From the NCBI RefSeq assembly GCF_963678635.1, contig NC_087068.1, forward strand, positions 48,937,724 to 49,001,723: a stretch of DNA of 64,000 bases. Reading direction: 5' to 3'. Source of the DNA: Symsagittifera roscoffensis. Its lineage: Eukaryota > Xenacoelomorpha > Acoela > Convolutidae. Below the pieces are notes generated by a model that was given only the letters and a program-made list of their open reading frames with translations, ran no database searches and had not been told where the DNA came from. Positions 1 through 12,374 of the stretch are shown piece after piece. The translations under genes and the position numbers were made by a program. The stretch's first letter is position 1. Each line of letters starts with the position of its first letter.

Positions 1-3000
1 AAAAATATTTGATGACCTTTAAATAATACAATATGAAGTGATGACGCACGGAATAAAAAGGTTTTCCAGCGAAATAAAAAATGTATCTATTGGTCTATTT
101 TTCTCTAAAAAGCGTCAATTATAAACTGTTTTTGAAATTCAAAGAGCCTATAGGGCCTTTTTTCCCCTGAATTTCGAAAGTTGACGTTTTTTTTTTAGAA
201 ATTAAGTTATTATTTCTGTTTCTATGTCTGATGGCTATGTTTTGAATTACCAGCGAAATAATATATTGATCTAAATGGGATTTGTTTTCTCTAATTAGGT
301 TAAATTTGAAAAATAGTGCCAATCAGAAACAACTGTTCAGATTGGGACAGAGCTAATTGAACTAACTGGGATAATTTTCTCTAAATGGGATACGCTAATC
401 CTTTCGTCCGGAAACAGAAAAGGTTAAAGATCTTAGAATTACTGAGATATTTTTAGCTCAAAGTTTCCCATGATAACACTTTTGTGTTCGGCTCAACCAG
501 AGTATAAGATTTCTCGACTTGATTTTAACTCAGAACATGTCTCTGAAGGATTAAATACGCTTGCGATTAGCAATTGTTATCAAATTGGAATATCGACTTT
601 CGGGTTAACAACTATGTTAATAAAATTAGTGAGATGATTCGGGGTGTCTGTTCTGATGAAATGCCCGTAACCAGATTTCTTGAGTATGTCTGCATTTTAA
701 ATGACCGTTTCAATTGAATTGTTGTTGCTTTCAATTAAACTCGTTTTTTTCGCAGATTGTTTTCGTTTTTTTTCTACTTGGTTTTCTCCGACTTAAATGG
801 TTTCGGCAGTTAAAATGTGTTTATTGTCATCATAATTCGCCGTTTGATAGGCCAAAACTTTTTAAATGCATTTGTGCTCACGAAGGGGGTTGTGAAAAAC
901 GGGAATTTAAGATTTTTAAGCTCAAAATTGATAATTTTTGTTTAAAAGTTTGTTTTCGAATCAGTCGCTTTTGTCCTAATTTTTTTGGCTAGCTGCCGTT
1001 CTGTTTTTCCGGCGTATCGCTTCGGCTCTGTGAATTAGCTCTGAATTTTTTTTCCTTGACATTTTTTCGAAGTGAACATAATTCAAGGCAAAATTATTAC
1101 ACTTGCGAAATCAAGTGTCTTGTAATCGAGAACTAGACTTTTTCCCGTAAACATCTCTCCTTACAAATCTTAATTGCTTTTTTTTACTTGCTTTATTATT
1201 GAAGCTGAAAAACTTCAGGTTCGTTTCCACTTGGCCTAGAGGTAATATAGTCGCTTTTGCACCCTAAGGTCAGTGGTTCAAGTCCCGTCTGGACCTTGTT
1301 TTTTTTTCAGTATGTATGCAATTGATATTTGTTTCCGATTGAAATTAAAGTATCGGAATTTCCATTGTCTGCTCAAGTCTTTTTGGCGTAGTTAGGACGT
1401 CACGGATTTTGCTGTCGCTGTAAGCAAGTTCTTGTAGTTGCAAGTGCTGCGAGCATCTTTTCGATTTTTTTTGTTGTATCGCAAGTGATGCGACTCTCCG
1501 CTTTGCCTGTGTGAAATTTTCGTAATTGTGTTTTTTCGAAATTTTTTCTTCGACTCAGTGATTTTTTTATTGCGTGTGTTCATGTTTGTGTGGTATTGCA
1601 AGTGATGCGAAGCTTCACTTCACCTTTGTTTTTTTTTAAAAATTAATATGAAAGTGATTTGCTTTTTTTTTATTTTCCAACAAGAGGATAGGTTTTAACA
1701 CCCATCCTGATTCAAAAAAAAATTTCAACGTTTCAGTTTTCAAAAATTCAATGCAAGGCAAAATCATTTTCATTTTAAGCGTAAACAATACTTTTTATCA
1801 GAACCCAAATAATTTTTATCAGAACGGAAACTATTTATGTCATCATGACTTTAATAAAAAAAACGGTAGCTTTTGTTATAATAAAAGCTATATCGGGCAT
1901 TAGAAAAATATTAATAACAGGAAACACAAAATCGGTCATCAGTGAAATTCACATTAAAAACCAAAGGAATCAACCGTAAAATATTCAAATCTATCCAAAT
2001 TACAGTAAAAAAAAAGCATATTAGATAATTTTTGCAAAAAGGTATATGACGTCAGTTAGATAAATTGATAGACGTTGAACAATTAGATAACTTGTTAATC
2101 TGTTTTATTAAAAAGAAGTCCCTGCTTCTAAGTGAAGCGTTGGACCGCGAATAATATGAGAAATATATCATCGAGCGGTCCCTATCATGAAAAAATTGCA
2201 ACGTCAAAAATTAGTTTCATCCCTCATCATTAGAATGACGCTTGCGATTAGCAATCGTCATCAAATCGGAGTATGACTTTTTCGGGTTAACAACTAGCTC
2301 AGCAAAACTAGTTGAATCACTTATAATGCTGCTATGCAGCTGACATACTCAATTTCATGAACATTCACTAGTTACTACTGATATATGCTATAACTAGACT
2401 CAAAACATTGAGTGGATAATTATGGAGTTTTCCATACTAATTTTCTGTTATTGATTTTTCGCCTTCTTGGTCGTCAACTTATGCTCTCTCGAATTAGTTT
2501 CCGAAGTTCTATTTGCACACATTATTTATATAGCTAGCGTGGATACTATTTGGGCGTTACATGCAATTATTTTCCAATATAATTTTTTGACGAAAGTTAT
2601 CGGATGAGGTTCAGCTTTATTTCAGTCGGCTTATTTACCGATTTTTTCCCTTTAAATGGCCGGCAGTACTTTTGATATCGATAAAACTCTGTTATCATTT
2701 TTTGAATGCCCATAGTCAACCCCACTAGGACCTTTGGAAAAACTTAAATTTGTTTAAACTCTAAAAATGTATAAAGTTTTTTGCTTTAATTTTTTTCGGT
2801 TTCTGCTTCAATTGTAACCATTTTAAGAGTAATGAAAGTAGTAGAGACGATGCCTTTTTTCATGTTTGAGATTCTTTGATGCAATTCCGGTATATCGAGT
2901 TCAGATAAACGCATGGAAAATTTGGTTCATTAACCACATGACAACCATTTAGATTTGTATTTTAACAGCTAATGGAGCCTTTGGCTTACTGAGAAATTAG

Positions 3001-3274
3001 ACTGGTCAGGTCCTCATGTTTTAAAATATGAAAATTTTTTATTGAATGAGCTACAGTTTAGATTTTAGAATTAGAAGATAAACAATTATTTAGAGGGATA
3101 ACATTTTCTCTTTCAAAACCTTAAAAAGCTTTGCACAACGATAACACAAAAATCCGCGTTTCAGTTTAGTCTTATAAGTGGGAATTTTGTAAGTTTTTGG
3201 TGGCTTTTCTCGTGGGGTATGTTGAATCTTCCGATAAGAACAGGATATTCAGAAAACTTTCGCTGTGTAGGCCC
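1..3274. other. Repeat-rich DNA upstream of the retroelement, no gene seen
   Basis: Presumed LARP1 intron or 5' flank. It holds a copy of the high-copy repeat (about 60-250), two copies of a CTTGCGATTAGCAAT-type repeat (about 560-640 and 2237-2390), a SINE-like tRNA module (1105-1340), and a segment (2850-2975) repeated at 4135-4265. I recognise no LARP1 exon. Confidence 0.5.
1105..1340 (+). repeat. SINE-like element with tRNA-like module (copy 1)
   Basis: 1223-1295 has an A-box-like TGGCCTAGAGG and a B-box-like GGTTCAAGTCC at tRNA spacing, but the acceptor arm pairs poorly. The surrounding ~230 bp recur at 49012-49210 with the same flanks (GTGTCTTGTAA.. before, TTTTTCAGTATGTATGCAATT-like after). 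It is therefore a dispersed tRNA-derived repeat, not a tRNA gene. Confidence 0.6.
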
Positions 3275-6000
3275 TCAATTGATCGTAAAACAAACAAGCA
3301 GTTCAACAACATATAGTTCGTGGACAGTCAAAAATTTCGCGCTTTGAAAATCAGTCCTAATACTTTCGAAGTTTCGTTTAAAGCAGATATGTCGCAAATT
3401 TGTTTGTAGCATATACAAAGGTTTTAGGGTGCTATAACTCGTACCACCATATTTAAGAATTCCGTATTGGATTTTGGTTTTAACATTTGAGACATAATTA
3501 CTCAAAACTATATGTTAAGGTACATAATGTCTCATTTTTGAAATTATACCCCACCGCTTTCGAAATTTGGGTCTTAGAGAGTCTATATGGGTCAAAAACA
3601 TTAACTTCGAGTCTATGTAGACGCCCAAATACTTGCATGAAGTGGAAATCTTAAGATTGGTCGAATTTATTTCTAGTGTTGAACTGGAAGCACTTTTGGA
3701 TGCAATATTGACTTGATAAGTTTTATCTAAGTTAAGTGAGAGTTAATTAAGATCATTTTAAAAATCTTCTACAGAGCAATTGATACCTGTAATATTCGTT
3801 TCGTCGGCAAGAAAAAAAATCACATTTAGTACATTCTTTGGAAGATCATTAATATAATATTGAAAAAGCAAAGGCCCAACAATGGAACCTTGCGGAACGC
3901 CGCGTTTAACTTTTGGCCAGCTTGAGTGACAGCTTCCATTTTCTAACATGTGCTTTCGATGTTTCAGATAGCTTACAAACCATTCAAGTGTATTACAACA
4001 TATTCCGTACTTTTCTGGCTTTTCGAATAAAACCGAGTGATCCAGAGTATCGAACGCTTTTTTTAGATCAAGAAAAACTGTTGAAATGGGGTTGTTTTTT
4101 AAATTTAGTCTCGTTCTTTCGGTAGGTTGTTACCGATGATGCCCTATTTTTCAAATTTGAGCTTATTTGATCCACTTCCGGTATATCAACTTCAGATAAA
4201 CGCATGGAAAAACTTGGTTCATCAATCATGTGACAACCATTTACAGTTGTAATTTAACACCTCATGAAACACCCACATTAGCAAAAAAATCATTGAATTC
4301 GGACGCTATCGCGTCCACGGAAGAAGTACTTTCACCATAAGTTTTTAGTATTGCGCAGATGTTTTTTTTCGTTATTGATTCTTTTTAGTTCATTTAATAA
4401 TTTGTACGTGAGCCTCGAGTCACCTAAACATAACTTTAACTTTTTATAGTATTAGTCTTTCTTACATTGACGAACAACTTTTTATTATAGTAATAGTCTT
4501 TCTTACGTTTACGAACAATTTTTTCAATTTTACTTCTCAAAAATTCAAATCGAACTCTCGCTGCGTGGTTATTTCGGTTTCGCGACCATATTTGATGAGC
4601 TCGATTTCTCTTGGATATGAGATTTATAATTTGAAAACCTTGGACATTAAGGCTTTTTTACTACAGTAAATATCCTGAAACACTTTGAACGAATCTGATA
4701 CAGAGTTGTGTTCGAATTCATTTTTTTGCGCTTTTCAATTAATAGGAATTTAAATTTCTCAATTGGTATGGTAAAATGTGTCACCAAAAATAAAACTTGA
4801 TTAATTTCCATCCATTTCCGAGTTTCTTTCCATAACCGAAAATGTGAGTAAAATTGGATAACTCTCCAGGGAAAAAAATTCTCAGAATTTGGCGGATTAA
4901 ACACCACGATAAAAAAGAAGATTCTTTTTGATGTTTCAACAAAACTTTAATGCATTTGTCTAAAACGGATGATAGTTCATCTATGATTTTCACATTGTTT
5001 TTGCATTGTACCATAACACCTCCACCTCGGAGTTTCCTTCTGAGTTAATTAGTTATGCTGCTATACCCAGACACTTTAAAGCAGTTGGAGTAATCAGTTA
5101 ATAGCCAAGTTTCGGTATGGCATATCTGTAGTGGTGACTCGACAAAATTAATTAGTGCTTCCAGCATCGGAGGTTGAATGTTTATTAAATATATTAGTCA
5201 ACAGCTTCACAATGGATAGCATTTTCGGTGTCTTCGATGCAAAAAGTACTGTCTTCAGATTTTTCGCTGCATAGCAGTTTAGCATTAGGGAATTCTCCTA
5301 TGAGCCCCATGACATAATCCATAAGATCCTGAGGATTACTCTTTCGTGCCTTCAGTTCACTCAGCAAGGAATCATCTCTAAACTGATTCGGTCTTTTCCT
5401 GAACCGCTTCAGGTATGGTAGATTTGTAAGAGGGGTACCGTTGATGACATTGTGTATGTAGTAGGGTTGGTATTTGAATGCCAACTTTGGAGGGTTCTGG
5501 AATATGCCTGTTCTTCAAGCTATTTTTCACATGAGGAATATCGTTCCTCATTCGTGTCCTTTTTTCCTAGCAATGTCTTTGAGTCCTTCTGTGTCCTTGT
5601 TAGAGTTCAAAAGTGAACATTTCGTTTCCTTTTTCTTGATTATAGGTGCTGAATTACTGGTGGTTACAGCGACGTGTTTTTCTTCAGCTAAACTTATGGT
5701 TAGGTTATATAGGACTTATGGTCTTTGGTTATTGGGATTCATTAAAGTAATCACTTCCTGGTCCAAATGCGGTCTTTTTGTTCGTTATATTAGAATTTCA
5801 GCACAATCCCTGGTGGACAATCCGAGTGGATGACAGGCCTTCAAATGATGCATTTCGAAACTTACTTGTAGAACGTTGTTAATGAACGCTAGTGTATCTT
5901 GCAAGTATGAACCATGTTGTCGCAATGGAAGGTTTCGGAAAATAAGACAATTGACCTTGATGTGGAAAATTACCTGCCGATTCTCTGGTTGAGTGCTCAA
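3275..6000 (-). mobile_element. Degenerate LINE A (ORF1, endonuclease, RT)
   Basis: Read on the minus strand. 6000-5785 and 5484-5194 encode an ORF1-like protein (VNCLIFRNLPLRQHGSYLQD, HHLKACHPLG). About 5165-4950 is an endonuclease (TETWL, RGGGVMV). About 4320-4265 is the pre-RT EFNDFFANVG. 4090-3758 is RT (FLDLKKAFDTLDHS, RGVPQGSIVGPLLF, with LADETN in place of FADDT). 3710-3550 has CKYLGV-type sequence and 3505-3275 the RT thumb (KIQYGILKYGG). Stops and frame changes throughout make it non-functional. The order fits a CR1/Jockey-group LINE. Confidence 0.8.
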
Positions 6001-6084
6001 TCGAGAAACGCCTTTTCGGAAATCTTCCCTACTTTACCGGCCACTTGCTGATTTGCTGATTTTTGAATTTTGACTACTTAATAC

Positions 6085-7696
6085 AAACTTCTTGAATTAT
6101 CTTAAAAACTACCTTTTCAAATCTGAGATGAAAATTTCAATCAAAAGGTGCGGTTGCGCGATTTTTCCTGCTCAAGCGGCTGCAACTTGATTTTTTGTAC
6201 GAGAAAGACTGTTTCTTTGGGAAAATTCAAGATCTCAGAATTTTTCAATCTTCTTACTTTTTAGTTGAGAAGCAACTAATGTTTTGGGCAAAGTCTTATT
6301 TATGAAATTACGCATTTATTGTTGTTAGTAGCTGCTTGCAAGCATCGGTTCTCTTGAAGCCCCAATTCGCTCTTGTCGATTGTTTTCAGTACTCCACGAT
6401 CGTAATTGTGGAGATTGGTTTGTTGCATCGTCTCGTTTGTCAAACAATGGCTGTGGCGATCACATGGTTCGCTCAGAGCGGGAAAGCCTCCTTTTCCAGT
6501 CCTGAGTAAACTCCCGTTCTAGCGGAGCTGTTTTGTCACAGAGAACATCAATTTTCCCGTGCCAGTTTTTAAATTAGTGCGGAGAACCGCGAAAAACTCC
6601 TCCTGTTAGTTGGTTTTGGTTTCTGGGGAACCTCAAAAACCCCTCCTGTTGAGATGTTGTAATTGAAGCCAGTTAGCGACTTCGACAAGTTGGTCTCACA
6701 ATTCGTCTTTTGTTAGTGTTGTTGGTTTGGCCGGACAGATAAAAAGGTGAAGTACGTCATAAGGACTATAAAAACAGTTGGACAGATGTTATTGTTGTCT
6801 TCATCGATTCTCGATAAGTAGCTGTTGAGTTGAGTGCTATATCCGCAGCGCAGTTGAGCAAAAAGGCATCTAGTACGACGAGGAAGAATAGAAACTTCTT
6901 GAATTATCTTAAAAACTACCTTTTCAAATCTGAGATGAAAATTTCAATCAAAAGGTGCGGTTGCGCGATTTTTCCTGCTCAAGCGGCTGCACCTTGATTT
7001 TTTGTACGAGGAAGGCTGTTTCTTTGGGAAAATTCAAGATCTCATAATTTTTCAATCTTCTTACTTTTTAGTTGAGAAACAACTAGTGTTTTGGGCAAAG
7101 TCTTATTTTTGAAATTACGCATTTATTGTTGTTAGTAGCTGCTTGCAAGCATCGGTTCGCTTGAAGCCCCAATTCGCTCTCGTCGATTGTTTTCAAAACT
7201 CCACAATCGTAATTGTGGAGATTGGTTTGTTGCATCGTCTCGTTTGTCAAACAATGGCTGTGGCGATCCCATGGTTCGCTAAGAGCGGTAAAGCCTCCTT
7301 TTGCAGTCCTCAGTAAATTCCCGTTCTAGCGGAGCAGTTTCGTCACAGAGAACAGCAATTTTCACGTGCCAGTTTTTTTTTAAATTAGTGCGGAGAACCG
7401 CGAAAAACTCCTCCTGTTAGTTGGTTTTGGTTTCTGGGGAACCTCAAAAACCCCTCCTGTTGAGATGTTATAATTGAAGCCAGTTAGCGACTTCGACAAG
7501 TTGGTCTCACAATTCGTCTATTGTTAGTGTTGTTGGTTTGGCCGGACAGATAAAAAGGCGAAGTACGTCATAAGGACTATAAAAACAGTTTGACAGATGT
7601 TACTGTTGTCTTCATCGATTCTCGATAAGTAGCTGTTGAGTTGAGTGCTATATCCGCAGCGCAGCTGAGCAAGAAGGCATCTAGTACGACGAGGAA
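6085..7696. repeat. Tandem duplication, ~807-bp unit, in LINE B
   Basis: 6085-6888 and 6892-7696 are near-identical, both starting AAACTTCTTGAATTATC and ending CTAGTACGACGAGGAAG. The unit covers the coding end and 3' region of the minus-strand LINE. The few mismatches indicate a fairly recent duplication. Confidence 0.9.
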
Positions 7697-9960
7697 GGCA
7701 ACTTTCTTCCTATGCTATATGGAGATTCGTTGAGTCCGTTAGTTTTGCAGGGCTACTGTTTATATACTTATTAATTTCCGTCCGGTGAATGTTTTTCAAA
7801 GCAAGATTGTAATCTGATGGTGAGATAGATTCATCTTCGTCGAGCAGCTGTTTGATTTAATTATGGTATTTTTCTCCCAGAGTCTGTTTCAGCTTTCTGG
7901 ATTTATAGTTAGAGTGTGTGGTGTGGTAATCAGTTTTGTGTGGTTGGTGAGCTCCGACTAAGAATTGTTTGCAAAGCATTTTATTGTGTTTTGACTGGCA
8001 AGGTTTCAATGAAAATGCTCAATGGGTCTCATTTTAAAGCAGCCAGTTACAATTTACAGTCATGTAAAATTCTTTCAGTCAGCTTTGCAACTGGAGACAA
8101 GAGTGCAATTGGCCTGTAAATTTTTGCCTTCTTTTTTGTTTTTCCCGATCTAAGGAGTGGAAATATTTTTCCAAATTTCCAGTACTGGGTATGATTGATG
8201 AATTTAAAGGCAAATTTATTAGATAGGTTAAGTAGTAAAAACCAATTTCACCAAGGTGGTGGAGATAGTAGTGCTATATAGTCAGTGCCTTGAGCTTCAC
8301 TTTTCTTGCTTGCTTTGATTGAGTTTTCGACAACCTGCGGGAGTAAGTAGAATGTTACATGCTTCAGTTTTTTCTTTTTCCGTAGTGTGCTGCGTTGAGC
8401 TTTACTTGGCGATGCTGGATATGGACTGAGTTTTGATTGAACAGATTGGCGCATGTTTTAGAGTCGTACACCTGTTTCTTATCGAAATGTACTGGTTAGT
8501 TTGATGTACAGTCTGCGTTGTTGCCATACAAAGATTTAGCAGTCTTCAAGAGTTTGTGGCTAATAATACCTCAATGGTTAAGAGAGTTGACGAACTCAAT
8601 CCATTAATCACATTTGTGTCTGTTCACAGTGTCATTGATTTGTTTTTTCAGCTGGGAAATTTGAGGATCGCTAGGTTCGTTGAGTTTGATTTTGACTCTT
8701 TGTTTGGATAATTTGACGGCTCAATTAGATTTTTTCAGAGGGAAAGTTTGGTTTGAATTCTTTGATGTGGCCATGTGGAATATGCTATTTGACAGCCTTT
8801 GACATAATTTGAGGTACTGTTTGTGGAGGCTTACATTTAGTACAAGCCGATTCAGTTAATTCCTTGAAACCTTTCCAATCTGCTTTTTTGAAATAAATTG
8901 AAAGTTCGGTTGGATGAAAGTTTTGTCTCTACATGACAATTGAGTTCAAGTATAATTGTTTGATAATCTGAACCTAAGCAAGACTCTGTGGTCAATATGA
9001 TTTTCAATGCTAGGGAGCAGCTTGCTATACTGATGTCTAGTGAGCTTTCACAGGTGGTGGCTGATCTGATAGGCAGATTCTCAATTAAGCACTACAAAAT
9101 CGGGGTCGTTTTTGTTCTCTGGAAATTTTTGTTCCTCTAACATCTTCAGTTAGGCTCGAGAATCAGAGTGAATGGTTTGCATTAAAATAGCCAAGAATGA
9201 TGGCGTCCTGTGTGTTCAAAAGTGGGCTGATTGATGATACGTATCCCAAAGAGCAGCTTGAGTGAGGGGGAATGTAACTGTTGATTAATTTTGTAGGATT
9301 CATCCGATTTGATTCTGTTTCCACCGCTTTTATATGTTGGTCATTTAAATCTAAATTTAGATGTTGAAATTGTAGATGAGGAACGCTAAACCGGATGGGT
9401 CCCTGTTTTTGGTAATCACTGAGAAACCTGGGGGACCCTTACAGACTGAAGAGTCGTTCAGGTTGGTTTCTTGAATGGCTGCCACTGAGATATTTACCTT
9501 CATGAAGTACAATATATTATCTAACTTCAGGCGAAGGCCTTTAGCGTTTATTTGTAACATTTTGAAGTTGGGTTCTTTGTTGTTTGGTTACTTGAAAAGG
9601 GTTTTCATGAGGGTGCTTGGTTGGGGCGTTTTAGTCGCTCGTTTTTGGGTTGTTTTGATATTTGTTAGGGTTTTAGGTTTGGGAGTTTGAGATAGAAATA
9701 GAGTTGAGTTGATTTTGCAGTATAAACAGTTTTGGCAGTTAAAGTTCCTAAATCGCTCCGCGGATTTACGAAGTGATGTGCATGATTTGTGAACCCACCC
9801 GCCTAGGTGGCACCAAACACTTATGCCTGCTCGCGTTATTCCTAAATTACAGGTTGGGCAGGTGTAGATTGCAGGCCCAGGATTACTTTCTATGCCGGCT
9901 CTGATTAGCAGGATCTTGTTTATTGTGCCAGATGTGACGTGGGGGATGACATTTGCGGTA
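6085..9960 (-). mobile_element. Degenerate LINE B (PHD finger, endonuclease, partial RT)
   Basis: On the minus strand, a PHD-like Cys/His cluster lies near 9870-9730 (GGWVHKSC, FRNFNCQNC). The endonuclease starts near 9560 (LQINAKGL...AAIQETNL). The RT entry region is at 8450-8250 (NSIKASKK, GTDYIALL). A jump follows to the RT C-terminus near 7990-7900 (KQFLVGAHQPH) and RRTR...QLRCGYST near 7690-7640, so the catalytic RT core is deleted. It belongs to the same family as the LINEs at 37.5-40.3 and 57.6-59.5 kb. The 3' part is tandemly duplicated. Confidence 0.75.
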
Positions 9961-11643
9961 GAGATTGTACGATTTTTGGGCTATGCAGCATGTACATGGC
10001 GTGGGTACCGCCACTGAGATGCAATCGTACATCGGTACCGAATTTACGCATTTCGTCCCGCGTCAGTGTATAAAAAACATCAAATACTTACTTTCAGCTT
10101 TAGCTGAGCCCTAGGTGGTCTTCTTTTTCGACTCATGCTTTTTTATTGTGTTGTATCGCAAGTGGTGCGAAGCTCCGCTTCGCATCCGTGTCAAACTTTT
10201 TGTCACAAAAACGTTTTCTTGAGGTTTGTGTAAATCTCCGCTTTTCATCTGCGTATATATATTCATTTTCTTTAAAACTCAAAAATTGAAAAATCAGTCA
10301 TTTTTTCCGGTATCTTTGTTCATTGACTTCTACCTACCATTGAAAACCTATTTATTTTGAAATATGGATCTTAATGCTCGAATCTGATTGGTTGAATTTA
10401 ATTCCAGCAAAAGAAGATCTGGATTTTAATTTAATCGATGCTCAAACAACTATCATGTAATTTTGGGCCTTATAAGAGTATCTAATGCCGAAGATTCTTG
10501 ATATATGTATGTTTTCTTTAACACTCGAAAGCTGAAAATTTTCCAAGTCATTACACACCAAATAATCATTTTGAAAGTATTCATTTTGATCCAGCTATCA
10601 AGTACAGCCAATTCTAAGGATATTTACACAGACTATTATATTACAAATAGCACTTTAATTTCAAAGTATCATGGATCTTTAGTGTAGAGGTAGGGAAGGC
10701 GACCAAAAGCAAATGAGAGGGTTCGAACCTGGACAGGGTCGGATGTTTTTAATGAACTTTTTCGTATACTAGTTAAAATGCGTCCGCTTTATAAATTGAG
10801 GCATGTTAGTTGATAAAATTTTTTTTAAATTGACTGGTACTGCTAATGCGTCATAATTGGCTCGTGTCACTTAGCAAATATGTAGACTCATAATTGGCGT
10901 GCGTAACTTAAATTTTGTAGACTCGAAGTTTTACTCATTCAGTTTTTCCCAGTAGAAATTATCGGCCTTATTTTGGCTTTTGTATGCGAAGTACAACTTC
11001 GCCTCTGTGTTCGTTTTTGTCGATATCCTTAATCATAGAAATTTTCCTTTTGTCTGTTGGCTGTGTTTAAATGGCAAACAATTGAACAGCAAAAGTGGAA
11101 AAGTCACGAAAGACGTGATAGGTTTCTAGTTTCGATAGTGGATTAAATTTTTATTTTTTCGCCGCGGAATAGAAAATAACCTATTGATCTAATTTTCTCA
11201 AATTGAGTTAATTTTATCAAAAAAGTGTCAAAAGTGAATTTTTAAATTCATTGAGCTCGAATGTCATATATTTTAAGTACTTTTTTCATGTTCCGTGCTT
11301 CATTGACTCTTTTCCAACTTCTGTTGGCCATGTTTAATCGGGTAAGTTCAATAAGTTGGATCGCAAATACCATTTTCAAGAAGATTCTTCTCCTAGCTCA
11401 GAAAGAAACTTAAATTGGATGTTTACGCTAAGTGATTGTCGCGTCAATAATTGAATTAAAAAGTACCGAGTTCGAACTATTAGCAGTTCAGCTCAAATTC
11501 CAATTTCACTTAAATTTTTCGGCTAGTAGTCTAAAGTCGATCTATTAAATGAAGTATTCGCTAGAACTAGTTCAAAACTTATTTACTAATTTTAACTGGC
11601 CGTTGAAATTATTTTTCTGTCATTTTGTTGGTTCGAATAGTTC
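9961..11643. other. Repeat-rich DNA before the retroelement
   Basis: Contains a hairpin motif GCGAAGCTCCGCTTCGC (10157-10173), a tRNA-like module (10671-10740), a block (10830-11010) repeated at 34700-34850, and a copy of the high-copy repeat (about 11070-11340). No coding sequence recognised. Confidence 0.5.
10671..10740 (+). repeat. tRNA-derived SINE-like module
   Basis: A-box-like TAGTGTAGAGG and a B-box GGTTCGAACCT at tRNA spacing. The acceptor stem is imperfect. Probably the head of a SINE rather than a functional tRNA. Confidence 0.5.
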
Positions 11644-12053
11644 TGGAACCTGATCTAGACTACATTTTATGATTGGATAATTTAGATATTTTACCAATGT
11701 AAAGTATTTAATATTAACCAATCATGATCCATCTAACTAACAACCCACTTATTTGTAAGTGCTGAAGTTACTTGTAATTTCAGCACCAGAGAGATTTGAA
11801 TTTAACTTAGAAATTAGTTGGACTCTCCCGAGCACTTCAGCAGCCGCAATAAACCAGTATACCCTAGATCTATTGAGCCTAGCAGAGACTAGTTAAACAA
11901 CCTGAGACTAGATAGTATAAGAGTAAGATTAGGATCGGTATTAGACTAAGAAGTTGCACGAATCTATCCGGCCGAAAATAAGATAGCGTGACGAGCAGAC
12001 GGTGTACCCTATCCGAAATTACTCTATGAGTTAACCAACTCGGTCCTAACTCA
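11644..12053 (+). repeat. 5' LTR
   Basis: 410 bp, TGGAACC...CTAACTCA, matched across its whole length by 30082-30489. The only difference I see is two extra bases (AT) in the run ACTCTATGAG near its end. It holds CCAAT motifs at the front, an AATAAA at 11849-11854 that could serve polyadenylation, two overlapping perfect hairpins at 11746-11786, and a terminal GAGTT/AACTC hairpin. No strong TATA box is evident. Confidence 0.96.
11746..11786 (+). promoter_or_regulatory. Two overlapping hairpins in the LTR
   Basis: CACTTA/TAAGTG (11746-11761) forms one stem and GTGCTGAA/TTCAGCAC (11759-11786, with inner TTAC/GTAA pairs) forms another. They share the bases at 11759-11761, so they compete at that point. 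Both are present in the 3' LTR. Position within the LTR suggests a structured R or U5 RNA element or a termination or processing signal. The function is inferred. Confidence 0.5.
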
Positions 12054-12055
12054 TC

Positions 12056-12078
12056 TGGTGCGACCATAAGTCTCGAAC
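12056..12078 (+). promoter_or_regulatory. Putative tRNA primer-binding site
   Basis: Two bases after the LTR end, TGGTGCGACC begins and runs on to TCTCGAAC. Read in reverse complement it ends ...CACCA and contains GTTCGAGA, like the CCA end, acceptor strand and T-loop of a tRNA. The span from CCA to the G before TTCGA is 23 nt, where a standard tRNA gives 24. I could not assign the tRNA species. Confidence 0.65.
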
Positions 12079-12140
12079 AAGACCTTAATAGCTTAGAATT
12101 AACCAAAATAGATTAGAAATTAGACAAAAACATTTAAAAA

Positions 12141-12374
12141 ATGTTATACGACAATAATTTAATCGAAATGTCTCTACGACTCAATAGATCAGAGCCAATA
12201 TTCCGAACCATAACAGAACTACCCGGAATTGGAAGAAGACCTCGAACCAGAGACGACATACGACAAAGTAGAAATTTGCCATATAGCTATATGATAGTTA
12301 GGCAAAAACCAGAACAAACTTTTATATTTAGAATACTACTGGCAATGAATTTAGATTTTCATTTGCAAACATAA
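12141..12374 (+). CDS. Possible upstream ORF in the leader, 77 aa
   Basis: An ATG-started frame beginning 63 nt after the primer-binding site. It has a basic middle part (GRRPRTRDDIRQ) and no recognisable domain. It could be a leader ORF, a spliced first exon or chance. Position at the start of the genomic RNA is the only argument for it. Confidence 0.2.
   Translation: MLYDNNLIEMSLRLNRSEPIFRTITELPGIGRRPRTRDDIRQSRNLPYSYMIVRQKPEQTFIFRILLAMNLDFHLQT

Noticed and set aside
6720..7640. CTATAAAAACAG boxes as tandem promoters on the + strand
   Set aside because: They lie in the duplicated 3' end of a minus-strand LINE, on the opposite strand to its coding sequence, so a TATA function is not supported.
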